Positions 1 to 9,069 of a stretch of DNA of 64,000 nucleotides are shown here, piece by piece. Position numbers and translations under genes: made by a program. The notes below the pieces were generated by a model. It was given only the letters and a program-made list of their open reading frames with translations, searched no databases and had not been told where the DNA came from. This DNA is from Rhodanobacteraceae bacterium. Its GTDB lineage: Bacteria > Pseudomonadota > Gammaproteobacteria > Xanthomonadales > Rhodanobacteraceae. The stretch is taken from positions 2,520,578-2,584,577 of the forward strand of contig CP126531.1 in assembly GCA_030167125.1 (NCBI GenBank), read 5' to 3'. Position 1 is the first letter of the stretch, and each line of letters opens with the position of its first letter.

Positions 1-463
1 TGAAGACGTGCTGCTTGAAGTAGTCGATCAGGCGGCCCGGCGTCGCGATGATCACGTCGCAGCCGTCGCGCAGTTGCTGGCGCTGCTTGTCGTAATCGAC
101 GCCGCCGTAGATCAGCGCGAAGCGCAGGCCGGTGTGGCGGCCGATCGCCTGCGCATCCTTGTCGATCTGGATCGCGAGTTCGCGCGTCGGCGCCAGGATC
201 ACCGCGCGCGGATCGTTGTCCTTGCGCTCGGGGATCGCGAGTTTCGTCAGCAGGCGATTCATCACCGCGACCAGGAACGCGCAGGTCTTGCCGGTGCCGG
301 TCTGGGCCTGGCCCGCGACGTCGCGACCCGCCAGCGCGACCGGCAGCGTCAAGGCCTGGATCGGCGTGCAGCGCGTGAAGCCGCATTCGGCGAGGCCGGC
401 AGCGAGGTGCGGATGCAGGTCGAATTGTTCGAAGAAGGTGTCGGTGAGAACTTGGTCGGCCAC
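1..463 (-). CDS. rhlB: ATP-dependent RNA helicase RhlB (N-terminal part, cut by window edge)
   Basis: The first ~154 residues of a DEAD-box RNA helicase are visible; the rest lies beyond position 1. They show the Q motif (FTRCTPIQ), the Walker A motif (AQTGTGKT), motif Ia (PTRELAIQ) and motif Ib (TPGRLID). The long conserved stretch around the Q motif resembles xanthomonad RhlB, which unwinds RNA and can join the degradosome. The only usable start before an upstream in-frame stop is GTG at 463, without a clear ribosome binding site. The gene diverges from trxA, and the trxA-rho order beyond is the usual Xanthomonadales arrangement. Confidence 0.93.
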   Translation of the reverse strand, partial: MADQVLTDTFFEQFDLHPHLAAGLAECGFTRCTPIQALTLPVALAGRDVAGQAQTGTGKTCAFLVAVMNRLLTKLAIPERKDNDPRAVILAPTRELAIQIDKDAQAIGRHTGLRFALIYGGVDYDKQRQQLRDGCDVIIATPGRLIDYFKQHVF

Positions 464-728
464 GGAGTTATGCCAGGAAGCGTCTTGCCAGAAAGCTGTG
501 GAGTTGCGGGAACCGGCGATTCACCGACGTTTCGGTATCACGGAGACCGGCGCGCTTGAACCGCGCGACGGGTTGCGATGAAATGCCACGAACATGCGGG
601 GCGGCAGCGGCCGGCGACAGGATTCGTGCGCCGGGTTCAAGTGCCTGTTTCCATTGTAGCAGGCTGCGCTTGCAATCCCGCGGTTCCTCCCCCACCTTGT
701 CGTACACCATCCCGTTGCAGGTCCCGCC

Positions 729-1055
729 ATGAGCGAAAACGTCACCCACGTCAAAGACGCCGATTTCGAAACCGAAGTGCTGAAATCCGACACCCCGGTG
801 CTGCTGGATTTCTGGGCGGAGTGGTGCGGGCCGTGCAAGTCGATCGCGCCGATGCTGGACGACATCGCCAAGGAATATTCGGGGCGCCTGAAAGTCGCCA
901 AGATCAACATCGACGAAAACCAGAAGACGCCGATGACCTACGGCATCCGCGGCATTCCGACCCTGATGGTGTTCAAGGGCGGCAAGGTCGAGGCCACCCA
1001 GATCGGCGCCGTCGGCAAGGGACAGCTGACCCAGATGATCGACAGGCTGGTTTGA
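729..1055 (+). CDS. trxA: Thioredoxin
   Basis: This 108-residue protein has the length and fold signature of a classical cytosolic thioredoxin. The redox motif W-C-G-P-C-K has cysteines at 33 and 36, and a cis-proline loop (GIPT) follows. It donates electrons to ribonucleotide reductases, methionine sulfoxide reductases and similar enzymes. A cobalamin-dependent ribonucleotide reductase is encoded 15 kb downstream. The gene diverges from rhlB and precedes rho, separated from it by an inverted repeat. Confidence 0.98.
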   Translation: MSENVTHVKDADFETEVLKSDTPVLLDFWAEWCGPCKSIAPMLDDIAKEYSGRLKVAKINIDENQKTPMTYGIRGIPTLMVFKGGKVEATQIGAVGKGQLTQMIDRLV

Positions 1056-1077
1056 AGTACAGCCAAGGCAAACCATT

Positions 1078-1168
1078 CACAAATAAACGCGAATGAACGC
1101 AAATACAGCAGTTGAGCAAGGCGCTACAGATCCCCTTCATTCGCGTTGATTGGCGTTCATTTGCGGAC
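1078..1168. repeat. Inverted repeat of AAATAAACGC type
   Basis: An arm at 1081-1104 (AAATAAACGCGAATGAACGC) is matched in inverted orientation by 1138-1167 (ending GGCGTTCATTTGCGG). It lies just after the trxA stop and could fold as a hairpin. The same family occurs at 54281-54381 after folK, so it is an interspersed element rather than a local terminator. The rest of the gap up to rho shows no gene. Confidence 0.8.
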
Positions 1169-1354
1169 TGCTTTTCTCTCCGCTGCAGATAGCTCGGGTG
1201 TCCATACCATCCGAGCCAAACTGAACCCCCGCATCGTCCCGCTTGTGTGCGGGCCTTGCGCAATGCTAGATTGATGTCCGGCCGGTGGTGCTTTTGCCCG
1301 GCCCTCTTCCCTTCTGTTTCCTCCCGCGCCCTCGAGCGCCGATGGGGCTTACCC

Positions 1355-2863
1355 GTGTCCGATACCGAAAACTCCGTTCAGGGCGATGACGCCCGCGTGT
1401 CCACCCCTGCATCCGAATCCAATGCCTCCGCCGGCAACGAAAGCGGCGAAGGCCAATCCCAGCAACGCGGCAATCGCCCCGACCGCAACCGGCGCCGCCG
1501 CGGCCGCCATTCGCGCGGCGGCAACGGCCAGGGCGGCAATCCGAACGGCCTGCCCGCCGACGTGTCCGGCGACGACGCCGACGCCGGCGATCCCAAGCGC
1601 CTGATCAACCTCACCGAACTCAAGCGCAAGAACTCCGTGCAGCTCCTGGAGATGGCCGAGGAACTCGGCATCCAGGAAGGCGTCGCCCGTGCGCGCAAGC
1701 AGGACGTGATCTTCAACATCCTGCGCGCCCACGCCAAGTCCGGCGGCAGCATCTGGGCCGAAGGCGTGCTGGAAATCCTGCAGGATGGCTTCGGCTTCCT
1801 GCGCTCGGCCGACGAGTCCTACCTCGCCGGACCGGACGACATCTACGTGTCGCCTTCGCAGATCCGCCGCTTCAACCTGCGCACCGGCGACTACATCACC
1901 GGCCGCGTGCGTCATCCGAAGGAAGGCGAGCGCTACTTTGCGCTCTTGAAGGTCGACGACATCAACGGCGATCCGCCGGAAGCATCCAAGAACAAGCTGC
2001 TGTTCGAAAACCTCACCCCGCTGTTCCCGCGCAAGGCGTTCCACCTGGAACGCGGCAACGGTTCCACCGAAGACATCACCGGCCGCATCCTCGATCTGAT
2101 CGCGCCGGTCGGCAAGGGCCAGCGCGGCCTCATCGTCAGCCAGCCCAAGGCCGGCAAGACCATGATGCTGCAGAACGTCGCGCAGGCCATCGTGCACAAC
2201 CATCCGGACGTGCACCTGATCATCCTGCTGATCGACGAGCGTCCGGAAGAAGTCACCGAGATGCAGCGCAGCGTGAAGGCGGAAGTGGTGTCGTCCACGT
2301 TCGACGAACCCGCGGTGCGCCACGTGCAGGTCGCCGAAATGGTGATCGAGCGCGCCAAGCGCCTGGTCGAACACAAGAAGGACGTGGTGATCCTGCTCGA
2401 TTCCATCACCCGCCTCGCGCGCGCCTACAACACCGTGGTGCCGTCGTCGGGCAAGGTGCTGACCGGCGGCGTCGATGCGAATGCGCTGCAGCGTCCGAAG
2501 CGTTTCTTCGGCGCCGCGCGCAACGTCGAGGAAGGCGGCTCGCTGACGATCCTCGCGACTGCGCTGATCGACACCGGCTCGAAGATGGACGAGGTGATCT
2601 ACGAGGAATTCAAGGGCACCGGCAACATGGAAGTGCACCTCGACCGCCGCATCAGCGAAAAGCGCGTCTATCCGTCCATCAACATCAACCGCTCCGGCAC
2701 CCGCCGCGAAGAGCTGCTGATCGCGCCGGACCTGCTGCAGAAGATCTGGATCCTGCGCAAGCTGCTGCACCCGATGGACGAGCTGGCCGCGATGGAATTC
2801 ATGCTCGACAAGATGAAGAACACCAAGACCAACGACGAGTTCTTCAACGCGATGAAGCGGTGA
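1355..2863 (+). CDS. rho: Transcription termination factor Rho
   Basis: This 502-residue protein is the hexameric RNA-dependent ATPase that terminates transcription. From about residue 85 it follows E. coli Rho closely: the N-terminal helical domain (LTELKRKN), the cold-shock-like RNA-binding domain ([20 protein letters not shown]), Walker A (PKAGKT, Lys268) and the R loop region. The preceding ~80 residues are an acidic/polar segment with a strongly basic stretch (RNRRRRGRH) and Gly/Asn-rich sequence, absent from the 419-residue E. coli protein. I chose GTG 1355 because MSDTENS resembles other Xanthomonadales starts. The reading frame is open back to 1247. Confidence 0.97.
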   Translation: MSDTENSVQGDDARVSTPASESNASAGNESGEGQSQQRGNRPDRNRRRRGRHSRGGNGQGGNPNGLPADVSGDDADAGDPKRLINLTELKRKNSVQLLEMAEELGIQEGVARARKQDVIFNILRAHAKSGGSIWAEGVLEILQDGFGFLRSADESYLAGPDDIYVSPSQIRRFNLRTGDYITGRVRHPKEGERYFALLKVDDINGDPPEASKNKLLFENLTPLFPRKAFHLERGNGSTEDITGRILDLIAPVGKGQRGLIVSQPKAGKTMMLQNVAQAIVHNHPDVHLIILLIDERPEEVTEMQRSVKAEVVSSTFDEPAVRHVQVAEMVIERAKRLVEHKKDVVILLDSITRLARAYNTVVPSSGKVLTGGVDANALQRPKRFFGAARNVEEGGSLTILATALIDTGSKMDEVIYEEFKGTGNMEVHLDRRISEKRVYPSININRSGTRREELLIAPDLLQKIWILRKLLHPMDELAAMEFMLDKMKNTKTNDEFFNAMKR

Positions 2864-2884
2864 AAATCCTCATGGAGGGGCATC

Positions 2885-3688
2885 GTGTATCGATGGTTGG
2901 CAGCAATCATGCTTCTTGCAACCACAGCTCCCGCCTTGGCTGCCGGTTCTGCTTCCAATTTTGACCGTTGTCGACACTATGAGCGACCTCTCGTCCGGGA
3001 GCTGTGGCAACGACACTTGTTGCAGGCACCTGCCATCGCTTTTGACGTGATAACTGCTGCCATTGACGGCGAGATTGCAAAAACGCGTCAAGTATTGAAG
3101 ACGTTACCTCCCGCCGAAGCTGCACGTTGGCGACAGGTTGCGATGTACACAGCGGCGGAGCAAGGACAAACTGCTGTGGTCGACGCGTTGCTTGACGACG
3201 GCGCCAAAGTCAATGGATCCGCCCTGATTCCTGCGCTCGATCCACGACTATACGCAGGCGTAGCCGGGCTTCTCGAGCAGAAGATGGGCGCGAAGGCCAT
3301 CGACGGGCTGAAAGCCGCGGGAGCCATGAACAACGACCCGCGCGAGAGCGGACCGGCACTCTTCGCAACTGTTGACTGCGACGATCTGCCCACGACCGAG
3401 GTGTTGCTAAAACACGGCGCGGACCCAATGTGGCGCAATCCCGAATACCCCAACTCCGCCGCCGATCCTTTTTTGGTGGCCGTTGTCGGCGGGGACGGAG
3501 ACATCACCAAGGCGCTTTTGGACCACGGCGCCAATCCCTGTGTCGATGACCAGCGGATTGCCGCAAACTGGAAAAGGGACCACCTTAAGTCGCGTCCCAA
3601 TACGGTTGCCAGCATCGGAGGCAACAACGGGTTCTCACCCGCATTGGTGCACCGCCTCACCTGCCATGCACCGCCAGCGGCGAGTTAA
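2885..3688 (+). CDS. Secreted ankyrin-repeat protein
   Basis: This 267-residue protein starts with GTG at 2885, preceded by GGAGGGG. Residues 1-20 form a signal peptide ending at ALA, so it is probably periplasmic. Several degenerate ankyrin units follow: VVDALLDDGAKVNG, TEVLLKHGADP and ITKALLDHGANP. Ankyrin stacks mediate protein-protein contacts; no catalytic domain is visible. Scattered cysteines (RCRHYE, DCDD, NPCVDD, RLTCHA) could form periplasmic disulfides. It ends 2 bp before the next gene. The partner is unknown. Confidence 0.8.
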   Translation: MYRWLAAIMLLATTAPALAAGSASNFDRCRHYERPLVRELWQRHLLQAPAIAFDVITAAIDGEIAKTRQVLKTLPPAEAARWRQVAMYTAAEQGQTAVVDALLDDGAKVNGSALIPALDPRLYAGVAGLLEQKMGAKAIDGLKAAGAMNNDPRESGPALFATVDCDDLPTTEVLLKHGADPMWRNPEYPNSAADPFLVAVVGGDGDITKALLDHGANPCVDDQRIAANWKRDHLKSRPNTVASIGGNNGFSPALVHRLTCHAPPAAS

Positions 3689-3690
3689 CT

Positions 3691-4269
3691 GTGCGCATCT
3701 GCGTCTACTGTGCTTCCAGCAACCAGGCCGATCCGCGTTACCGTGAGGCGGCGTTCCACCTTGGCGAAGTGCTCGCGGGTGACGGCCACAGCATCGTGTA
3801 CGGCGGCGGTTCCGCGGGTTCGATGGGCGCGGTCGCCGACGGCGCGCTGTCCAGGGGCGGTGAAGTCATCGGCATCCTGCCGCGTTTCATGGCCGACCTC
3901 GAATGGGGTCATCCGGGCCTGACGCACCTCGACCTCGTCGATGACATGCGCGAGCGCAAGCATCGCCTGCTCACGGGTTCCGACGCGGTGGTCGCGCTGC
4001 CCGGCGGCTGCGGCACGTTGGAAGAACTGTTCGAAGCGATCACGCTGAAGCGGCTCGGCCTGTACTTCAATCCGATCGTGCTGCTCGACACGCTGGGTTA
4101 CTGGCAGCCGCTCGATGCCTTCCTGCACCAGGTCATCGAGCAGCGCTTCATGAACCCCGAACACGCGAAGATGTGGAGCCTTGCGGCCACACCGGAAGAC
4201 GTTTTGCCTGCGATTCGCAATGCACCGAAGTGGGACGAACACGCGCGCGATCGTGCGGTGGTTCGGTAA
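3691..4269 (+). CDS. LOG-family nucleoside 5'-monophosphate phosphoribohydrolase
   Basis: This 192-residue protein carries the family signature PGGCGTLEE near residue 107 and the upstream GGGSAGSMG nucleotide-binding loop, typical of Lonely-guy proteins (TIGR00730). These enzymes cleave nucleoside monophosphates such as AMP or cytokinin ribotides to base plus ribose 5-phosphate. The start is GTG at 3691, 2 bp after the ankyrin gene, so the two may be translated from one transcript. The physiological substrate cannot be read from sequence. Confidence 0.9.
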   Translation: MRICVYCASSNQADPRYREAAFHLGEVLAGDGHSIVYGGGSAGSMGAVADGALSRGGEVIGILPRFMADLEWGHPGLTHLDLVDDMRERKHRLLTGSDAVVALPGGCGTLEELFEAITLKRLGLYFNPIVLLDTLGYWQPLDAFLHQVIEQRFMNPEHAKMWSLAATPEDVLPAIRNAPKWDEHARDRAVVR

Positions 4270-4279
4270 GCAGCGAAAA

Positions 4280-4300
4280 ACTGGCGCGCTCGGCGGGATT
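4280..4300. repeat. Direct repeat copying the 3' end of tRNA-Arg
   Basis: These 21 bases are identical to 4422-4442, which cover the encoded CCA, the acceptor 3' strand and part of the T arm of tRNA-Arg(CCG). The two copies are about 140 bp apart. Such partial tRNA-end duplications are what a tRNA-targeting integrase leaves, or the remnant of a duplicated tRNA gene. No integrase lies nearby. Confidence 0.7.
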
Positions 4301-4423
4301 GTTCGCATCATCCATGATGCTCACCCCTCGCTCACGCTCGGGGCCGACCTTTCGGTCGTCCAAAATCGTTCCAGACGATTTTGTCGAACCCCTGCTCGCC
4401 TTGAACGTAACACTTCAGAAGAC

Positions 4424-4500
4424 TGGCGCGCTCGGCGGGATTCGAACCCACGACCCCTGCCTTCGGAGGGCAGTACTCTATCCAGCTGAGCTACGAGCGC
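4424..4500 (-). tRNA. tRNA-Arg (anticodon CCG)
   Basis: Read on the minus strand, a full cloverleaf forms. The acceptor GCGCTCG pairs with CGAGCGC, the D arm has GCTC/GAGT, the anticodon stem is CTGCC/GGCAG with loop CTCCGAA (anticodon CCG), and the T stem is GTGGG/CCCGC around TTCGAAT. The discriminator is G and the CCA end is encoded. Downstream on the minus strand, AAAATCG and CGATTTT (4361-4382) can form a hairpin. Confidence 0.95.
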
Positions 4501-4540
4501 GCACGGGATCGCCCAGTATAAACGAACCTTGCCCGTGGCC

Positions 4541-5905
4541 TCATTTTTCACTCGCTTTCGCGCGCTTGCGCCGCATCCGCCACCAGCGCAACAGACCGTA
4601 GGACAGCCGCACCTTTTCCTGCCCGACCGGCAGGTCGGCGCGCGCGAAGATCCACGAAGATTTCGAATAAGCGATCTGCTGTTCGGGATACACACTGCGG
4701 TGGCCGATGATCAGGTACGCCGCGACGCACGCGCCGGCGACATACAACGTGGAATCCGCGCCGAACAATTCCACGCCCATCAGGATCGCGGCGATCGGCG
4801 CGTTGGATGCCGAAGCCACAACTGCGACGAGTCCGACCGCAGCGCCCAAGGCGGCCTGCAACCCGAGCAGGTGCGCGAACGCGCCGCCGGTCACCGCGCC
4901 GATCACGAATTGCGGCGTGACGATGCCGCCGTAAAAACCTGATCCCAGCGTGATCGCGACCAGCAGCGCCTTCCAGAAAAACGCGAGATACGGCACCGCA
5001 TCGCCGCGCAGCGCGTTGTCCATCAGCGGCAGGCTCAAGCCGAGATACTGATTTGGAATGGCGAGGATCAGCAACGCCAATACCACGCCGCCGAGCACCG
5101 GCATCAGCGGTGGCCACACGCCGTAGCGCTGTTTCAACGCGCTGAACAATCTGCGGGCCTGGCGCAACAGTTCCACGAACAACCACGCCACCGCCCCACA
5201 CAGCACGCCGATTACGACGGTTTTCAAAAACAGCACTTCGGTGAAATCGCCCGCGAACGAAATGTCGTAGTGCGGATACGGCACGCCGAGCCAGCGCGAC
5301 ACCTCGAACGCGGTGACGCCCGCGACGATGCCGGGGAACAGGAAGTCGTGGCGGATGCGGCCGATCGCCAGCATCTCGACGCCGTATATCGCACCCGCGA
5401 TCGGCGTGCCGAACACGCTGGAGAAGCCTGCGCTGACGCCGCACGCCAAGAGACGCTTGCGCATCTCGGGATTGAGGTGCAACAGGCGGCCAATCGTCGC
5501 TGCAAGGCTGGCGCCGATGTGCGAGCACGGCCCTTCCTTGCCCGCCGAGCCACCGCAACCCAGCGTGATCAGCGCCGCCACCGGCTTGATCCACATGGTG
5601 CGGAATGGCAGCTTGCCCTGCTGCTCGTTGACCGCGACGATCGCGTTGTCGTTGAAGGTGCTGCGGCGCAGCTTGTAGCCGTAGTGCAGCAGCAAGCCGT
5701 TGGCCAATCCGCCGAGCGGCAGCAACGCCATCTGCAGCCACAGCGGCGCTGAATACGCGCGCCCCGCGGTCGCGAACAGGATGCGCAGGAACACCGTGCA
5801 ACCCACGCCGATGATCGCGCCGGTGAAGATCGACAATACCAGCCACTGCACCACCGTCGCGAGCATCACCAGCGGTTCGGCAAGGTGGAAGCGCCGCATC
5901 GGCAA
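4541..5905 (-). CDS. ClC-family chloride channel or transporter
   Basis: This 454-residue polytopic inner-membrane protein has the ClC signature GSAGKEGPCSHIGA in the first half and GSGFYGGIVTPQFVIGA in the second half, plus the late NAPIAAILMGVELF helix. ClC proteins move chloride passively or exchange it for protons. The classical Ser-filter motif GSGIP is not obvious, which places it outside the best-studied EriC group. It lacks a C-terminal CBS pair, ending in a basic tail. An internal Met at residue 13 is an alternative start. It faces tRNA-Arg downstream. Confidence 0.88.
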   Translation of the reverse strand: MPMRRFHLAEPLVMLATVVQWLVLSIFTGAIIGVGCTVFLRILFATAGRAYSAPLWLQMALLPLGGLANGLLLHYGYKLRRSTFNDNAIVAVNEQQGKLPFRTMWIKPVAALITLGCGGSAGKEGPCSHIGASLAATIGRLLHLNPEMRKRLLACGVSAGFSSVFGTPIAGAIYGVEMLAIGRIRHDFLFPGIVAGVTAFEVSRWLGVPYPHYDISFAGDFTEVLFLKTVVIGVLCGAVAWLFVELLRQARRLFSALKQRYGVWPPLMPVLGGVVLALLILAIPNQYLGLSLPLMDNALRGDAVPYLAFFWKALLVAITLGSGFYGGIVTPQFVIGAVTGGAFAHLLGLQAALGAAVGLVAVVASASNAPIAAILMGVELFGADSTLYVAGACVAAYLIIGHRSVYPEQQIAYSKSSWIFARADLPVGQEKVRLSYGLLRWWRMRRKRAKASEK

Positions 5906-6067
5906 GTCGGGAACCGCAGGAAAGATGGCGCGAATTATATCGATCGTTCACCCGCCGCCAGCCCGCGGGTTGACAGCCAAACCGGGTTCGTTAGACTGAT
6001 CGGCTCCCTGCATTCGACGGATCGCCACCGCGGTCGCGCGCGACGCGCACACGGGGACACACGTTTT

Positions 6068-6144
6068 GGCTAGGTAGCTCAGACGGTTAGAGCGCGGCAC
6101 TCATAATGCTGAGGTCGGCGGTTCGATTCCGCCCCTAGCCACCA
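6068..6144 (+). tRNA. tRNA-Met (elongator, anticodon CAT)
   Basis: The acceptor GGCTAGG pairs with CCTAGCC. The D arm is GCTCAGACGGTTAGAGC, and the anticodon stem CGGCA/TGCTG encloses CTCATAA (anticodon CAT). The T arm GGCGG/CCGCC surrounds TTCGATT, and the CCA is encoded. The sequence resembles the E. coli elongator tRNA-Met; an Ile2 (lysidine) identity is less likely. The 162 bp between it and the ClC gene show no other gene. Confidence 0.94.
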
Positions 6145-6343
6145 TCCCTCACCTTGATGCGACCCGTGGCGTTGTCGACCGAACCGGCATGCGCCCGGCG
6201 GACGTGCGCACTGATGTCGTCCAACCGACCACGTTCGCGCCTCTCTGGTTGCAGCACAGCAATTCCAAAGCTGTCGGTGTTGAATCGCAAGCTGTTGATA
6301 CAAAAAGGATATGTATTAATGTATTCTGAACTGCTCGAAAAAA

Positions 6344-6360
6344 TTGTTGCACTGCACAAC
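6344..6360. promoter_or_regulatory. Possible PhaR-type operator upstream of phasin
   Basis: TTGTTGCACTGCACAAC is a partly palindromic site with two TGCA half-sites, 56 bp before the phasin start, in an unusually AT-rich stretch. TGCA-rich sites are bound by PhaR repressors upstream of phaP in other proteobacteria. Assigning it to PhaR is inference from position and resemblance. Confidence 0.35.
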
Positions 6361-6416
6361 GAAACCCGCTAGAGTGGCTGTCAGTTCAAACCACCCCTGC
6401 AAAGAGGGAGCACACC

Positions 6417-6788
6417 ATGTACAGCCAATTCCAGAAGCAGTCGCTCGATCTCGGCAAGCAGTTCGCCGAGCAGGCCTACAAGGCGCAGGTTGCCGCGCTG
6501 AAGGGCATCTCCGAAATCCAGAGCCTGCAAGTGAAGGCGCTGGAATCGCAGGCCAAGTCGAACCTGGCGTTCGTCGCCGATTCGCTGGAAGCGCGTGAGA
6601 TCCAGGACATCACCGCGCTGTGGCCGAAGGGCCTCGACTTCGCGCGCAACAGCGCCGAAGCCGCCTACGCGACCGGCCAGGAAATCCTGGGCGTCGCGCA
6701 GAAGGCCGCCGAGCAGTTCGGCGACCTGACCCGCAACAGTCTGAAGGCGGCCAACGAAGCCGCCGCGCCTGCCAAGAAGGCGCGCTGA
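6417..6788 (+). CDS. Phasin family protein
   Basis: This 123-residue, almost wholly alpha-helical protein starts MYSQFQKQ and is rich in Ala, Gln, Glu and Lys, with no signal peptide or membrane segment. The pattern FAEQAYKAQVAALKGISEIQ and a Lys/Ala-rich tail match Phasin_2 family proteins, which coat polyhydroxyalkanoate granules. A good ribosome binding site (AGAGGGAG) precedes ATG, and a strong terminator follows. It is monocistronic. No PHA synthase is in this window, so its granule role rests on family knowledge. Confidence 0.85.
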   Translation: MYSQFQKQSLDLGKQFAEQAYKAQVAALKGISEIQSLQVKALESQAKSNLAFVADSLEAREIQDITALWPKGLDFARNSAEAAYATGQEILGVAQKAAEQFGDLTRNSLKAANEAAAPAKKAR

Positions 6789-6854
6789 TACCTCCGGGTA
6801 TCGACGAAAGTACGCGCGGCAGAGATCCCCCTCCCTCCGCCAGCGCGACTCCGG

Positions 6855-6883
6855 CCGGACGGCGCAAGCCGTCCGGTTTTTTT
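6855..6883 (+). terminator. Rho-independent terminator after phasin
   Basis: A perfect 9-bp stem CCGGACGGC / GCCGTCCGG with a GCAA loop is followed by seven T residues. Confidence 0.93.
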
Positions 6884-7240
6884 GTGCGCGGTGAAAAGGC
6901 CGGCTTCGGTCAGCGCAGTCCGGCGATGACCCATTTCCGCGACGTGGTGGCATGCGGCGCCTTCGCGGTGCGGCATGCATCGCGGTGGGAGCGAACGTTC
7001 GACGTCTCGGGTGCGCGGGTATGGGTTGCGCGGATGCGTGCGACAAGCTCGTGCAAGAATGCGGACATGATCATCAACCTCGCTGCTTGAACAACATTCA
7101 TGCTACGTGGCACACGCGGCGCCATGTAGCGATGTTTTTGCAAGCCGGAGTTGAGCTGGATTCAAGTCTGGCGAAGGTGTCGCCCGTCGCCGCAACCAGC
7201 CCACCCGAATGAACGGGTCGACTGGTTCTTGCGCTGCCGG
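6884..7240. other. Intergenic stretch without recognisable gene
   Basis: These 357 bp lie between the phasin terminator and the convergent end of the pirin gene. I see no reading frame with coding character, no structured RNA and no copy of the repeat families found elsewhere in the window. Confidence 0.5.
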
Positions 7241-8080
7241 TCAGAACCGACCGGCTTGGTAATCCTGCATTGCCTGCACGATCTGCTCGGGCGTGTTCAT
7301 CACGAACGGGCCATAGCGAGCGACCGGTTCGTTGAGCGCACGGCCCGCGACCAGCAACACGCGCGCGGCCTTGGCGTTTTCGCCGACGGCAAGTTCGACG
7401 GTATCGCCCTTCGAGAGCACGCCGAGTTCGCGCAGTCCGAGCACGTCCGCGCCGAGCTGCACGCCGTCGCCCTCGAACACGTACGCGAACGCGCTGTGGC
7501 CTTCCGGCAGCGGCACCGACAACTTCGCGCCGGGCTGCAGCGCGACGTCGAGATAGACCGGTTCGATCGCGATGCCGTCCACCGGCCCGCGCACGTCGAA
7601 CAGGTCGCCGGCGACCACGCGCACCTTGACGCCCGGCGCGGGTTCGACGGTCGGAATCCTGCCTGGCGCGATGTCCTGGTAGCGCGGCTGCATCATCTTG
7701 TCCTTCGCGGCGAGATTCACCCACAACTGGAAGCCGCGCATCAAGCCATGTTCCTGCTCGGGCATCTCCGAATGCACGATGCCGCGGCCCGCGGTCATCC
7801 ACTGCACGCTGCCGGATTCCAGCAGCCCGGAATTGCCGTGGTTGTCGCGATGGCGCATGCGCCCGTCCAGCATGTAAGTGACGGTTTCGAAACCGCGATG
7901 CGGGTGATCGGGGAAGCCGGCGATGTAGTCGGTGGCCGAATCCGAACCGAACTCGTCCAGCAGCAGGAACGGATCGAGCGAATCCAGCATCGGCTGGCCG
8001 ATCACGCGGGTCAGCTTGACGCCGGCGCCGTCGCTGGTCGGGATGCCATGCACGCGGCGGGTGATGGTGCGGGAAGACAT
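7241..8080 (-). CDS. Pirin family protein
   Basis: This 279-residue bicupin has the pirin N-terminal signature DPFLLLDEFG, then FPDHPHRGFET and, later, GRGIVHSEMP. The histidines and glutamate of these motifs are the metal ligands in human pirin and E. coli YhhW. Bacterial pirins are iron-binding proteins, some with quercetinase activity. The start at 8080 is preceded by GGAGGCGACCC. The open frame extends upstream to 8242, but that part has no pirin similarity. Confidence 0.93.
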   Translation of the reverse strand: MSSRTITRRVHGIPTSDGAGVKLTRVIGQPMLDSLDPFLLLDEFGSDSATDYIAGFPDHPHRGFETVTYMLDGRMRHRDNHGNSGLLESGSVQWMTAGRGIVHSEMPEQEHGLMRGFQLWVNLAAKDKMMQPRYQDIAPGRIPTVEPAPGVKVRVVAGDLFDVRGPVDGIAIEPVYLDVALQPGAKLSVPLPEGHSAFAYVFEGDGVQLGADVLGLRELGVLSKGDTVELAVGENAKAARVLLVAGRALNEPVARYGPFVMNTPEQIVQAMQDYQAGRF

Positions 8081-8162
8081 GGGTCGCCTCCGGGTTCGTT
8101 GGATTCCAGCAAGATGCGCCTTTTCGCCCGCAAAACCAATGCCCGCGCAGCGAACGCAGTGT

Positions 8163-8927
8163 TCACCGCGCGATGCTTCGACCCGTCCAGCGGAACGCGC
8201 GCCGCAATTCCGCTTCGCCGTTTTCGGGATACCAGCGCCCATGCGCGAGGATCACCCGCCGCGGATGCCAGGCCATGATCCGATCGAAGCTCGGGCGCGC
8301 GAGCCGCTTGCGACCCGCGAAGCTCATGCGCATGTCCAGCGGCGCCTTGCCATCCGGGTCGAGCACGCCGCCCAGCCACGCGAGCCAGCGCATGCCACCG
8401 CCGAGTCTGTCGCGTTCGAAATTTTCGATGAGGTCGGCCAGGATCAGCGTCGCGCTGGCGCGGTGGAAGAACACGCATTCCTCGATCACCCGGCTGCCGC
8501 GGAAACACAGCTGGTCGAGGTCGTCTGCCCACGCATTCGGCGGTGCGTCGGCGAGATCGGCATCGAACGCGACCTCGACGTGCTGCGCCGCCGCGCGTTC
8601 GCGCACGCCGGACGAGGCCCACGCGATCGCGTTCGGATAACGGCGCTTCCACGCCGCGATGGACGCGTAGTGCAGAAGGTTGGGCGAGACGAGGTGCCGC
8701 ACCGGACCCAGCGCGTCAATTTCGCGGAACAGGTTTTCATCCGGCGCGATCGGCGAATGGCACCACAGGCCGCCGTCGCGCAAACGCACCACCGTCATGC
8801 GGGTCGGAAACGGCATGCCGCCGCCGAGCGGCGTCGCCATCCGCACTTCCGGACCATCCGCGATCCAGATGTCCGGCGCGACCGGTTTCAGCGTATTGAT
8901 GGGTTCGTAAAGCCCCGTGTCGGACAT
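8163..8927 (-). CDS. DUF4336 domain protein (metallo-hydrolase-like)
   Basis: This 254-residue protein has the DUF4336 pattern: an N-terminal LxPVAPDIWIADGPEV, then MTVVRLRDGGLWCHSPI, HLVSPNLLHY and a terminal VILAHGRW. The family resembles metallo-beta-lactamase folds but lacks the full HxHxDH motif. Its function is unknown. It lies upstream of pirin in the same direction, 82 bp apart. Confidence 0.8.
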   Translation of the reverse strand: MSDTGLYEPINTLKPVAPDIWIADGPEVRMATPLGGGMPFPTRMTVVRLRDGGLWCHSPIAPDENLFREIDALGPVRHLVSPNLLHYASIAAWKRRYPNAIAWASSGVRERAAAQHVEVAFDADLADAPPNAWADDLDQLCFRGSRVIEECVFFHRASATLILADLIENFERDRLGGGMRWLAWLGGVLDPDGKAPLDMRMSFAGRKRLARPSFDRIMAWHPRRVILAHGRWYPENGEAELRRAFRWTGRSIAR

Positions 8928-8957
8928 GAATCCTTGTGCAGTCGACGCGTGATCGAA

Positions 8958-9066
8958 GCGGCTGTTGGTGAGAAGTCAGACCATGGATGGCCGCGGTGGT
9001 CTTGACGGGCCTGATGCGCTTTTACTCGCGAGCACATCCAACGACGCCGCGATCACGGACGATCGC
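8958..9066. repeat. REP-like element, copy 1
   Basis: The left part has GCGGCTGTTGGTGAGAAGTC followed by CCATGGATGG. The right end is the palindromic core GCGATCACGGACGATCGC (9049-9066). The same two-part organisation recurs at 10560-10662 (inverted) and in the 19485-19715 cluster. It ends 4 bp from the UPF0149 stop codon. Confidence 0.8.
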
Positions 9067-9069
9067 ACA

